Assembly (NCBI RefSeq): GCF_003544875.1
Contig: NZ_CP032095.1
Span: forward strand, 1-64,000
Direction: 5' to 3'
Origin: Vibrio alfacsensis
Lineage (GTDB): Bacteria > Pseudomonadota > Gammaproteobacteria > Enterobacterales > Vibrionaceae
Length of the DNA: 64,000 nucleotides
Part shown: positions 8,924 through 18,141 of the stretch, in pieces
Numbering within the stretch: position 1 is the first letter of the stretch
How the letters are laid out: every line of letters begins with the position of its first letter
Notes under the pieces: model-generated
What the model was told of the DNA's origin: nothing
The model's database searches: none
Seen by the model: only the letters and a program-made list of their open reading frames with translations
Translations under genes and position numbers: made by a program

Positions 8924-10447
8924 GTGAAAAAGACTAACCATTATAAAAAGTCCGCTCTCTGTTTGACTTTCATTGCTTCAAGCTTGCAAGCTGCCGAAAC
9001 CATCAATCTAGGTGATGAGGTAACGCTCGACTGGAAAGGGAATGTAACTTACTCCGCAGCAATGCGTTTGGAAGACCCTGACCCAATACTGGCTGCTAAA
9101 TCATCGGGTGACCGTAACTTCGACAAACATGATATGACAGCAAATGGCATCTATTTATTGCTTGAGGGGCATCTACGTTGGAAAGACTTTGGTTTTGTTG
9201 CTTCAGCAAGTACTTTCTACGACCATGTTTATCAAGATGACAAGTTTTCTGATGACGCACAAAAATACCATGGAGGTTATACTCGACTGCTTGATTTCTA
9301 TGGTTACACTGCGTTTCCTTTTGGTGAGTATGGCTATGCTGATATACGCGTAGGTCGTCACGTTGTCGCATGGGGCGAGGGACTCTTCTTTCCAAGTATA
9401 TCTCTAGCCCAGGGCCCAACGGATGGGATTAAAGCGCTAGTACCCGGAACAGAAACCAAGGACATTCTGCTTCCAGAAGACCAAGTATCTATGCAGTTAG
9501 AGGTCACTCCGGAACTGTCGTTGCTTGCACACTGGCAATTCAACTGGCAAGAAACGTTGGTTCCTGAGCCTGGTACCTTTTTTAGTACTTCAGAAGCTGT
9601 GGGGGAGGGGGCGACTTGTTTAACTCAAGCACCCGGTGAGCCATGTGTGGTTGCTTCGCGTGGTGCCAATATAGAACCTGGAAAAACAGAACAGTGGGGT
9701 ATAGGAACACGTTATCGCGTCACCGATGTTTCTGAAGTTGGCCTATTTTTCCTTAACTATTCTGACCGTATTCCTATGGTGAACCTTGATCTAAGCAATA
9801 TGTTTATTGGTCAATTACCGGAATACAACGTCGTTTACTTTGACGATATCAAACTCTATGGTCTGACTTACTCAACAAACGTTGGTATAGCCTCTATCGC
9901 TGCAGAAGTTTCATATAAAGATGGCGCACCGGTGCTCGTTGGAACCGCGCTACCAACTCGCGGTGAAATCCTGCAAACCAACTTAAATACAATCGTCAAC
10001 TTTGGTCGAAACGCGCTGGCCGAATCTGTCACGCTAACAGCTGAGATTGCTTATGTCGATATCATGGATGCAGACAAACGCAACATGACTGGTATTCCTG
10101 ATGGTATACCCAACCCCGAAACCAATGAGCTCTATTATGATGATCATGGCTTTGCGGGGGCGGCCACCTTAATTCTATCCTATCCAAGCTTTACTGAGGG
10201 ATGGGGGTTGTCCGTACCAATTGGATATAGTGGTCAGTTCAGTGGCCGCACCATCACTGGTGGCGTAGGTGGCGAAGGCGATCACCGTGCTCGAGTAGGA
10301 GCAGAATTGACCCATAACCAAACGGGCATTCAGCTGGCACTACAATATGTTGGATATTTTGGGGACCCAGATGTCGACGAACCCGTCAAAGAGCGTACGC
10401 TAAGCGATAGGGATAACCTTTCCTTTACTGCGAAGTACTCATTTTAA
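8924..10447 (+). CDS. DUF1302 outer-membrane beta-barrel protein
   Basis: 507 residues, GTG start with AGGAGAGTG upstream. It has a signal peptide (KKSALCLTFIASSLQAAE) and alternating hydrophobic strands through to a C-terminal aromatic residue (SFTAKYSF), the usual outer-membrane insertion signal. DUF1302 proteins are predicted large beta-barrels. Adjacent to DUF1329 and upstream of YCF48-like and MMPL genes, it probably forms the outer-membrane part of an envelope system for steroids or related lipids (inference). A terminator follows, so it ends the first transcription unit. Confidence 0.87.
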   Translation: MKKTNHYKKSALCLTFIASSLQAAETINLGDEVTLDWKGNVTYSAAMRLEDPDPILAAKSSGDRNFDKHDMTANGIYLLLEGHLRWKDFGFVASASTFYDHVYQDDKFSDDAQKYHGGYTRLLDFYGYTAFPFGEYGYADIRVGRHVVAWGEGLFFPSISLAQGPTDGIKALVPGTETKDILLPEDQVSMQLEVTPELSLLAHWQFNWQETLVPEPGTFFSTSEAVGEGATCLTQAPGEPCVVASRGANIEPGKTEQWGIGTRYRVTDVSEVGLFFLNYSDRIPMVNLDLSNMFIGQLPEYNVVYFDDIKLYGLTYSTNVGIASIAAEVSYKDGAPVLVGTALPTRGEILQTNLNTIVNFGRNALAESVTLTAEIAYVDIMDADKRNMTGIPDGIPNPETNELYYDDHGFAGAATLILSYPSFTEGWGLSVPIGYSGQFSGRTITGGVGGEGDHRARVGAELTHNQTGIQLALQYVGYFGDPDVDEPVKERTLSDRDNLSFTAKYSF

Positions 10448-10453
10448 AAATCC

Positions 10454-10477
10454 AGGAGGCAAATTGCCTCCTTTTTT
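10454..10477 (+). terminator. Rho-independent terminator after DUF1302 gene
   Basis: AGGAGGCAA at 10454-10462 pairs with TTGCCTCCT at 10464-10472, followed by five more T. The strict loop is one base, opening to a few bases in practice. It lies seven bases after the stop codon. Confidence 0.85.
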
Positions 10478-10687
10478 ACATAACATATTAGCCAAATAAC
10501 ATCGTTAGAACATTTTCCACTTTGTTCTTCACGCCATCCAACCAATGTTCAATCTGTATCTCAAAAACCTAGCCCGTTTGGACGATGCCGACAATTGGCA
10601 TGAACCTCTATAACTACTCACTATTGCTGCGCATTAAACACTGCGCAATCGAGAATACCACTCAAAAATATGACTACGAGGTGGCAT

Positions 10688-11698
10688 ATGAAAAAAAGGA
10701 CGACCACATCAATTGCGTTCGCTTTGTCGCTTATTATGGCAACAGCAGGCGGCATCGCATTTGCGCCAAGGATCACAGAACCTCTTGCACCAACGCAGCT
10801 ACCCATCAACAACATGATCATAACCAGCGTTGAACAATCAAAACAAGGGCTAATAGCAGCAGGTGAACTCGGCCACATATTGATATCAAAAGACAACGGC
10901 CAAACATGGCATCAAGCCAATATCGACAAGCAAAGGCATGCGCTTATCACCGATCTCATTTTTCAAGATGATTTGTATGGTTTAGCCATTGGTCATGAGG
11001 GCTGGATTTTGCAAACATTCGATGGCGGAGAAAACTGGCAAGAAGTCAGCTTTGGCAGCCAGCACAGCGTTCCTCTCTTACACATTGCTCAAATCACACC
11101 CGATCAATGGATTTCGACGGGAGCTTATGGTCTGACTCGCCTCTCCAGTGATAATGGCAACACGTGGACAGACATCCCAGCGCCAGCCCAAACAGATTGG
11201 CACTTGAATGCCATCGTTGTTCCCGACAACAGCGATACAAGGCTGATAGCAGGCGAAGCAGGGACATTACTCAGGTCCACTGACAAGGGGGACTCGTGGC
11301 AAGTTATTTCGCCTTTCTATGATGGTTCATTCTATGGTGGTGTTCACCTTGGCAATCAGTCATGGCTTGTATATGGCATGCGCGGCAATATTTTCCGCTC
11401 CGATGACGATGGGCTAAGTTGGGACAAAGTCAGTTTCAATTTCCCCACTTCACTTTTTTCTCATATCTCACTACCCAATGGTGAATTGGTTTTAGGAGGG
11501 CAGGGGGGCTTATTGATTTCGTCTGTCGATAACGGGATGTCTTTCAATCTTATTCGACGCGGAGGAAGAGAGGCCATCACCGATATCATTCAGCTTAACA
11601 ATGGCGATTTTCTGCTTGGTTCAGATGCAGGTGTGATTCATTTCCCTACGGCAAGCAAAACCGACATCGCTTATCAGTCGACCCTCATCAACCAATGA
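10688..11698 (+). CDS. YCF48/BNR-repeat periplasmic protein
   Basis: 336 residues from the ATG at 10688, chosen because the signal peptide starts there (MKKRTTTSIAFALSLIMATA) and GAGGTGG lies upstream. The body consists of beta-propeller blades with recurring Ser/Asp-box elements such as SKDNGQTWH, FDGGENWQE, SSDNGNTWT, STDKGDSWQ and SDDDGLSWD. Related YCF48-like proteins accompany RND transporters in DUF1302/DUF1329 loci of gammaproteobacteria. The function is unknown; an assembly or adaptor role beside the RND protein is inferred. Its TGA overlaps a possible upstream start of the transporter. Confidence 0.85.
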   Translation: MKKRTTTSIAFALSLIMATAGGIAFAPRITEPLAPTQLPINNMIITSVEQSKQGLIAAGELGHILISKDNGQTWHQANIDKQRHALITDLIFQDDLYGLAIGHEGWILQTFDGGENWQEVSFGSQHSVPLLHIAQITPDQWISTGAYGLTRLSSDNGNTWTDIPAPAQTDWHLNAIVVPDNSDTRLIAGEAGTLLRSTDKGDSWQVISPFYDGSFYGGVHLGNQSWLVYGMRGNIFRSDDDGLSWDKVSFNFPTSLFSHISLPNGELVLGGQGGLLISSVDNGMSFNLIRRGGREAITDIIQLNNGDFLLGSDAGVIHFPTASKTDIAYQSTLINQ

Positions 11699-11715
11699 TT
11701 GAATTCGGAGCTACC

Positions 11716-14121
11716 ATGCCAACACAAACCCAAACTCGCAGTCACTTATTTGTTGATACGCTAGGTCGACTGATCATTCACTGGCGCTTTCCTCTTGCCA
11801 TTTTTTTCTTGGCCCTCACTCTGCTTCTTAGCTATACCGCAACCAAAACCCGATTCGACCCAGGCTTCACCAAGTTGATTCCTATTAAGCATCAATATAT
11901 GGAAGCGTTTCTCGAACACGCAGATAAGTTCACCGGTACCAACAGAATCATGGTGAGCTTAACTTGGAAAGGCGAGGGTGACATTTATAATCCCGAATTG
12001 CTTTCCAGACTCAGAAAAGCAACAGACAGTGTCTTCTTTACACCAGGAGTCAACCGCGCCACGGTACGCTCACTCTTTACGCCTGAAGTGCGTTATCTTG
12101 AGGTCACCGAATTTGGGTTCATGGGAGATGTCGTCATTCCATCTCGTTTCACTGCAGATAAAGCAAGCCTTGCCCAAGTTCGTAGTAATGTTGCAAAGTC
12201 TGGTCAAATTGGCAATCTCGTATCCAATGACATTAAGTCAGCAATGGTACAGGCAGAACTCCTCGATTTTGATCCAGAAACCGGGCAAAAAACCGATTAT
12301 GCTGCCGTAGCGAAACACCTAGAAAATATTCGACAAGAACTATCCGGTGCGGGTGTCGATATTCAAATTATCGGTTTTGCGAAAGTGATGGGCGATGTTA
12401 TGGATGGCCTTTCAAATGTGCTGATGTTTTTCGCTATCGCCTTTGTTGTCACGTTGCTGCTATTGTGGCATTACACGATGTCGATAAAACTGACCGGCTT
12501 GATTGTGGCAGTCGCATTACTCCCTGTCATTTGGCTACTCGGTACATTACCTCTCATCGGCTATGGTATTGACCCGATGTCATTATTGGTGCCATTCCTT
12601 ATCTTCTCCATTGGTGTTTCTCATGCCGTTCAAATGACGAATGCATGGAAGCTCGATGTGTTGGCCGGCGTTGACAGCAAACAAGCTGCGATTAATGCTT
12701 TTCGACGCTTAGCGATTCCAGGCACTGTTGCACTACTTGCAAATGCACTTGGGTTTATGGTGATCATGGTTATCGACATCCCTATCGTACATGAACTTGG
12801 GGTCACCGCTTGTCTTGGTGTTGCGATGATGATCATGACAAACAAAATGTTCATGCCTATCATATTGTCTCACCTTAGCTTAGAGAATATGGCTCTTCGC
12901 CATAGTCCAGAAAAAAGCAAGCAAAGCGCATTTTGGTGGTCAGTATCCTCTTTGGCAACCGCTAAACCCGCAAAAATATCTGTCGCGGTGATGCTTGTTT
13001 TACTTGTGGCAGCAACACTGCAATCACGCAATTTACTCACTGGCGATATCGGCAACGGCGTACCCGAGCTACACGCCGATTCACGTTATAACTTAGACAA
13101 TCAAAAAATAGTCCAAGATTATTCCATTGGCATGGATGTTTTATCTGTCTATTTGGAAACTAAAAATCAAGAAGAAGCGTGTCTAAATTGGGACATTATG
13201 AACGCGGTATCTCGCTTTGATTTTCATATGCGAGGTGTGGATGGCGTGCAATCTGTGGCAACGACCGCTGGTACGGCAAAACGCTATGTGTCAGGAAATA
13301 ATGAGGGGAACCCTTTATGGCGCACTCTTCAGCGTGATTCAGTCGCCCTGCGAGCAGGAGCCCAAGCGGCTCATCCTCAAATGGGTTTAAATGATAACGG
13401 TTGTCGCACGATTAATATGATGGTTTACCTTGATGACCACCAAAGCACCACCTTAAATCACGTCATCTCAGAAATTCAAACTTTCATACAAAATGAGAAT
13501 CTCCCAGATGCGGAGTTCCGTTTACTTGGTGGTAATGCGGGAGTAGCCGTTGCCACTAACGAAGCCGTAGAAAAAGCAGAAGTTCAAATCCTTATATCCA
13601 TTTTCTTAGCCATTGGATTGTTGTGCTGGCTTACCTTTAGATCATTTATCGCGACGCTGTGTGTCATTTTACCGCTGATGTTAGTATGTATTATGTGTAA
13701 TGCGCTGATGGCGACGCTTGGTATTGGCCTAAAAGTTGCCACCTTACCGGTCATCGCACTAGGTGTTGGAGTCGGAGTAGATTACGGCATCTATATTTAC
13801 GAACGCATGCAACACGCACTCAATAGAGATGTTCCACTACGAGAGGCTTTTTATCAGTCAATTCAATCTCGAGGAATTCCCGCAATATTTACTGCGGTAA
13901 CCATGTCTATCAGTGTTGCCACTTGGGCTTTCTCTTCCTTAAAGTTTCAGGCAGATATGGGTGTCCTACTCGCATTTATGTTTTTAGTTAATGTGCTTGG
14001 CGCCATCCTAGTCCTGCCAGCTCTGGCTTATCTATTTGGTGCAAAAGCAGTGGTACTAAAACCTAAAGAAGCTAAAGAAAAAGAGATCAAGACTCGCTCA
14101 GCGCAAGAGTCATTTCGCTAA
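11716..14121 (+). CDS. MMPL/RND-superfamily transporter
   Basis: About 801 residues from ATG 11716 (GGAG seven bases upstream; an ATG at 11695 overlapping the previous stop is possible). Architecture of an HAE/MMPL lipid-type RND protein: one N-terminal membrane helix, a periplasmic domain, five helices (about residues 225-380), a second single helix near 430, a second periplasmic domain and a final helix bundle (about 620-780). The motif GVGVGVDYGIYIYERM is typical. Such proteins move lipids, hopanoids or other hydrophobic compounds across the inner membrane. Next to steroid genes it may import or export steroids or their intermediates; direction cannot be read from sequence. Confidence 0.88.
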   Translation: MPTQTQTRSHLFVDTLGRLIIHWRFPLAIFFLALTLLLSYTATKTRFDPGFTKLIPIKHQYMEAFLEHADKFTGTNRIMVSLTWKGEGDIYNPELLSRLRKATDSVFFTPGVNRATVRSLFTPEVRYLEVTEFGFMGDVVIPSRFTADKASLAQVRSNVAKSGQIGNLVSNDIKSAMVQAELLDFDPETGQKTDYAAVAKHLENIRQELSGAGVDIQIIGFAKVMGDVMDGLSNVLMFFAIAFVVTLLLLWHYTMSIKLTGLIVAVALLPVIWLLGTLPLIGYGIDPMSLLVPFLIFSIGVSHAVQMTNAWKLDVLAGVDSKQAAINAFRRLAIPGTVALLANALGFMVIMVIDIPIVHELGVTACLGVAMMIMTNKMFMPIILSHLSLENMALRHSPEKSKQSAFWWSVSSLATAKPAKISVAVMLVLLVAATLQSRNLLTGDIGNGVPELHADSRYNLDNQKIVQDYSIGMDVLSVYLETKNQEEACLNWDIMNAVSRFDFHMRGVDGVQSVATTAGTAKRYVSGNNEGNPLWRTLQRDSVALRAGAQAAHPQMGLNDNGCRTINMMVYLDDHQSTTLNHVISEIQTFIQNENLPDAEFRLLGGNAGVAVATNEAVEKAEVQILISIFLAIGLLCWLTFRSFIATLCVILPLMLVCIMCNALMATLGIGLKVATLPVIALGVGVGVDYGIYIYERMQHALNRDVPLREAFYQSIQSRGIPAIFTAVTMSISVATWAFSSLKFQADMGVLLAFMFLVNVLGAILVLPALAYLFGAKAVVLKPKEAKEKEIKTRSAQESFR

Positions 14122-14223
14122 GTGAAATCGGCACTAAACGATGTCAGTTCTAAACTTAAATGCAATTTCAACTAGAACGTTCTGCACGTAGAGACCAAAT
14201 AATTACATTGTAGAACCATTGCG

Positions 14224-14250
14224 GCGGGGGATATTCACTCCCGCTTTTTT
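14224..14250 (+). terminator. Rho-independent terminator after RND gene
   Basis: GCGGG at 14224-14228 pairs with CCCGC at 14240-14244, followed by six T. It closes the YCF48-RND transcription unit. Confidence 0.8.
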
Positions 14251-14772
14251 CCCCTCATACAGAATAAAAATAAAATGACGACGAAATAAAACACTACCTA
14301 TTTCCGCCTCCAATTACTTGTTTCAGCAATCCATTCACTTATGAATATTGTCATTATTCACCCTGAATATTGACAACATTTATAATGTCATTCGATTAAA
14401 TTTCGCACCGTTCATCCGATATCATCGTTATAGCGTGCATAAATTTCAATCGCTCGCCCTTAATAAACAGTATTCCTCATTAATCCGTCACTCGTAACTG
14501 AACGACTTATAACCACGTATCACGTGCGCTTGAACCTACTTGCTCTACGTTACTTGTTTTAGGCTTAGAAAGATTCGAATGTCATAATCTAGGTGTTTTA
14601 AACTGTGTTTCATGCATTTAGCGCGCAAAAACCTTAAAAATCAGGTGAATAATACGATAGATAACTTTCCGATAAACAAATGTCACAGAAAGCACATTTA
14701 TAAGTGACATAATTTAGGCTCTGTGATGTATCCTCACCTAAAATATGTCACAATACCTAGATATTGTTAGTT
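14251..14772. promoter_or_regulatory. rep upstream region with iteron-like and inverted operator sites
   Basis: An AT-rich 520-base region before the initiator gene. It holds partial copies of the origin repeat: TCTAGGTGTTTT near 14588-14600 and a facing pair, GTGACATAATTTAGG near 14704-14718 and CACCTAAAATATGTCAC near 14735-14751. TGTCAC and GTGACA elements at about 14681 and 14704 also form an inverted arrangement. Rep_3 initiators commonly repress their own promoter through such inverted iterons (family knowledge), so autoregulation is likely. Confidence 0.6.
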
Positions 14773-15863
14773 ATGAAGCAAGAAAACATGAGTTCAGAGC
14801 CATATTACTACCCAGTTGTCAGTGATAACCTACCAAAACACATCAAAAAAGGTCATCAATTAGTCTTCAGTCGCCAAGACCTCTCCGCACGAGAGGCCGA
14901 TATGTTTGCCCTCATGATTGCGCACATGCGACCAAATGACTGGGAAACCAGTACTCCTCATTATGAATTCACCTCTCATCAACTCTCTGAGTGGCTTAAC
15001 GTCGAATCTAAACACATTGGCAGCAACTTAAGTCCTGTCGCTAACCGTTTAGCAAGCCGCAAAGTAGGTATCAAGATTGAAAATAAGAAAGGCGATACTG
15101 AATTTGACTATCGTCCACTGTTCAAACACATTGCCTACAAAAATGGTGTGTTGACTATGGTGCCAAACGACATGCTTAAATCAGAGTACATCGAATACAA
15201 TCAAGGTTTTGCATTAATCAATACTCATAATTTTTCAATGTGAAAAAAGAGTATTCAAAGCGTTTATACGAACTTTTAAGCCGTTTTAAAGACAAGGGCT
15301 TTGAGATGCATACCCAGAAGTTAGACGAACTTAAGGGAGTATTCGGCCTTCTAGATGAAGCAGGAAAACTCAAAAAGGACAAAAGTTCGTTCAAAAATAA
15401 CAGCGTATTCATGAAACGTTGCATCAGAGAGTCCATCAAAGAACTGTCTGAACATCCTCAAATTGGTAAAGAGCTTCTATTCCTTGAAAACGAAAAAGGG
15501 GACAAAGGTTTTGAGCTTATAAAAAAGGGCAAAACCATCGTTGGCATTAAGTTTCTCTTCCGTTGGTTAAAACTGGCAACAATAGATGACTTTAATCAAC
15601 ACGAAGCATTACTGAAAATCAAAGAGCTTGAACTAAAACGCATTAATGGCAACACCCGCCTGACAGACAATGAACTAGAAGTACTTGCAATGTCATACAG
15701 AAGCTTAGGCAGAGAAGAACATGCGCAGAAAGTAGAGCAGAGCTTGGCAAAAAGGCATCTTGAACAAAAAGAGCAACAAGCCTCGACTCAAACTCAAGAA
15801 ATTGATGATCTAATTGATAAGATCGACACATTGCTTGATATCAATGACAACCCAGACTACTAA
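14773..15863 (+). CDS. rep: Rep_3-family replication initiator, split by a one-base frameshift
   Basis: Plasmid replication initiator of about 363 residues with two winged-helix domains. First part (to 15243): LVFSRQDLSAREADMFALMIAHM, typical of the RepB/Rep_3 N-terminal domain. Second part: KKEYSKRLYELLSRFKDKGF, the family signature at the start of the second domain. The frames join if the T5 run at 15231-15235 is read as T6, giving NFFNVKKEYSKRLYELL without a gap. Since the replicon depends on it, error in the read or ribosomal/transcriptional slippage is more likely than true loss. Start uncertain: ATG at 14773 or 14788, neither with a clear ribosome site. Not related to RctB of Vibrio chromosome 2. 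Confidence 0.85.
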
Positions 15864-15870
15864 ACATGAC

Positions 15871-15946
15871 AAATTTTAGGTGTTTCTTTCTATAGGAGAC
15901 ATTTTTTAGGTGTTACGGTGTGATAGATAACTCATTTTAGGTGTAA
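15871..15946 (+). repeat. Three direct iteron-like repeats (TTTTAGGTGT) after rep
   Basis: ATTTTAGGTGTTTC, TTTTTTAGGTGTTAC and CATTTTAGGTGTAAG, with AGGTG at 15878, 15908 and 15939 (spacing 30 and 31 bases, close to three helical turns). They share the core of the oriV iterons but lie in the opposite orientation and at a different spacing. Likely Rep binding or copy-control sites (inference). Confidence 0.7.
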
Positions 15947-16062
15947 GACGCTTACTATCATTCATTCGCGTACATAAAACCATCAATTCTATCGAATTTG
16001 TATCTGATGAATAATATCGACAACCGAGAATCGCTCACAACTCGTGCAAAACAAACGAATTA

Positions 16063-16205
16063 CCTAGATCATGTTATCTATCAACCTAAAATGGATCATC
16101 TATACCTAAAAGATGTCTGGTTTATACCTAATAAACGATCAATAGCACCTAGAAAGAGATCAATAACGCCTAGATTATGTTATTTATGCACCTAATAAAG
16201 GATCA
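16063..16205. repeat. oriV iteron array (seven CCTA-core repeats)
   Basis: Seven direct copies with core (C/A)NCCTA(A/G)A begin at 16063, 16085, 16105, 16127, 16148, 16169 and 16191, a spacing of 20-22 bases, so all copies face the same side of the helix. Five carry or directly abut a GATC (Dam) site 3-10 bases after the core. This is the standard layout of a Rep_3 iteron origin; the Dam sites suggest methylation-dependent control as at chromosome 2 origins of Vibrio (inference). Confidence 0.82.
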
Positions 16206-16207
16206 TT

Positions 16208-16430
16208 AAGCCCAATTTATCCTTTATTAATCAGACGGTTACACGCGCTATAGATCTTATAGATCTCATAGTTAAATATAGTGATCATAAGATAAATAGA
16301 TCTATATAGTCTCTGTGGATAAGTGGAAAATCAAAGATTTACACACTAACCCACAGACATCTCAATTTTTTGTATTGATTGATTTTCTACAACCCCAATC
16401 CTATCCACTGTAAGGTGATCAATAATATTC
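16208..16430. other. oriV unwinding region: AT-rich, Dam sites and DnaA box
   Basis: Downstream of the iterons lies an AT-rich stretch (16210-16310) with a cluster of GATC sites (about 16253, 16262, 16283, 16299, and another near 16418). A perfect DnaA box, TGTGGATAA, is at 16314-16322, with a looser TATCCAC near 16402. AT-rich DNA, DnaA box and iterons together mark the replication origin. From 16431 to 16636 I see nothing further. Confidence 0.75.
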
Positions 16431-16636
16431 GCTAACAATGGCTCTATGCATGCTCAGATTGAATTGTTTTATAATCATATACATCATGAACCTTCCGTTA
16501 TAAAAGCTCATAGAATGCGTTACAGAAAAGGATAAGTAGAGAGAAACAGAAAGAATGGATTACGAACAGCGGATGATAAACAAGAGTCCTATCCCCAAGC
16601 CACACAGATCGATACAAGGTAGCTTGGGTGATAATG

Positions 16637-18057
16637 TTATTCAGAGGTGATTTGAGATTTGATCATAGTATGGAAGTCTTCAGAATAGGGAGGCAGTACT
16701 CCCCACTCTCTGCGAAGATCAATACTTGGTGCATGAAATACCGTTTTTAAATGACTAAAAGCCAAAAACCCTTCTTTTCCATGATAATGTCCGATACCAG
16801 ATTGGCCAACACCGCCAAAAGGAGCATCATGTAAAGCGGCATGCATCAATGCGTCATTTATCGTTATGCCGCCCGCTCTAACATATTGAATCAATCGATC
16901 TTGTTCCTGTAGATCCTCTCCAAAATAATACAGCGCGAGAGGATTTGGTCTTGAATTAATATCATCAATCACATCATTTAGATCTTCGTAAGTTTTAACG
17001 ACAAGCGCTAAGCCAAAATTTCATCCATCATAATTTGTGTATCAGATGGTGGGTTAATGGCCAAGGTTAAAGGCATTCTTCTTTCTGATGATTCATATTC
17101 TTTATGACTCCGCTCAACATGAACACCACGTACTTCAACTTCTCTGAGATAAGCTTGAATTCGTTGATAGTGTCCTTGGTTGATAATGGGTACAAGATCA
17201 GAATTACCAACAATGCTTGGGTAACAACGTCTAAATTCAGTGTTTATTTCTTCAATAAAAACATCCAGATATTGTGATGGTACATAGACAATATCTGGAC
17301 TGATACATATTTGCCCCCCATTTGTGCCTTTTGCAATGGCAAGTTTATGAGCGGTTTGAATAATATCAGCTGAGGAACTTACGATAGCAGGGGACTTTCC
17401 GCCTAACTCTAGTGTTACCGGTGTCAAATTTTGTGCAGCTGCGGCCATGATTTTTTTGCCAACAGATGGGGATCCAGTGAATACCAAATGATCAAAAGGA
17501 ATAGTACAAAACGAACGACTCATATCAGCATCACCAGTAACAATGCTTACCCAACTCGAATCTAAATGTTCGTTGATTAATTGTTCTAGCGCTGCCGCTG
17601 TTTTTGGAGTGTGTTCAGATGGTTTGAGGATAACTCGATTACCGGCCCCAATCGCGCACGCTAAAGGACTTAACAGTGTATAGATCGGAGCATTCCATGT
17701 ACCCATAATGCCAATGACGCCTTTGGGTTGATAAATCACTTCCGCACGAGCACCGAGTTGGTCATAGGGGGCGATCATTGCCCTTTCTTCAGTGCTTATC
17801 CATGATGCGAGATTATCGCGCGCGTGCTTTAGTGATCCTAACGAGCCTAAAATGTCGTTCATCATTGAAAACGTTTGGCTACGACCACCAAAATCCTCCT
17901 CCATCGCTTCTACAAGTGGTTGATAATGATTAACCAGCAAATCGATAACTTGTTGTAAAACTGCTCGTCTTTGTTCTACTGTGCTGTTTGGGTTGTTCGT
18001 ATAGCTAAGCACTTGCTGATTATGTGTGTGGTGAAGGTGATTCAATTGTTCTGACAT
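16637..18057 (-). CDS. Aldehyde dehydrogenase (coniferyl-aldehyde-dehydrogenase-like), one frameshift
   Basis: NAD(P)-dependent aldehyde dehydrogenase of about 473 residues. Start at 18057 is supported by GGAAG upstream. Seen: PWN-equivalent GTWNAPIYTLLSPL, nucleotide loop FTGSPSVGKKI, catalytic Glu in TLELGGKSP and catalytic Cys in GGQICISPD. The C-terminal part (PFGGVGQSGIGHYHGKEGF) lies in another frame; reading the A4 run at 17015-17018 as A5 restores EIFGLALVVKTYEDLND. In Pseudomonas Chol1 an aldehyde dehydrogenase (Sad) oxidises the steroid C22-aldehyde made during cholate side-chain cleavage. Context next to a CoA ligase, aldolase and MaoC gene suggests the same job here; this is inference, since coniferyl-type enzymes have varied substrates. 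Confidence 0.8.
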
Positions 18058-18141
18058 CCATTTCTTCCTTTTATCATTGATTCTCGTTGAACGGATCAAT
18101 AAAACAGCGATGCGGCAAACCTTGCCAATTTACTATTTAAC

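Noticed and set aside
9096..9419. Minus-strand frame inside the DUF1302 gene
   Set aside because: Shadow frame; low-complexity composition with many His and Gln.
14200..14220. Chromosome 2 type parS (TTTACA-N-TGTAAA)
   Set aside because: Only a partial match (TTACATTGTA) near 14211; no full site found by eye.
14773..15863. Initiator as RctB of Vibrio chromosome 2
   Set aside because: Length (about 363 versus 658 residues) and motifs belong to Rep_3; the origin has CCTA-core iterons, not RctB 12-mers.
15238..15863. Two separate rep genes
   Set aside because: The two parts join into one standard Rep_3 protein with one base added; the second has only a GTG and no ribosome site.
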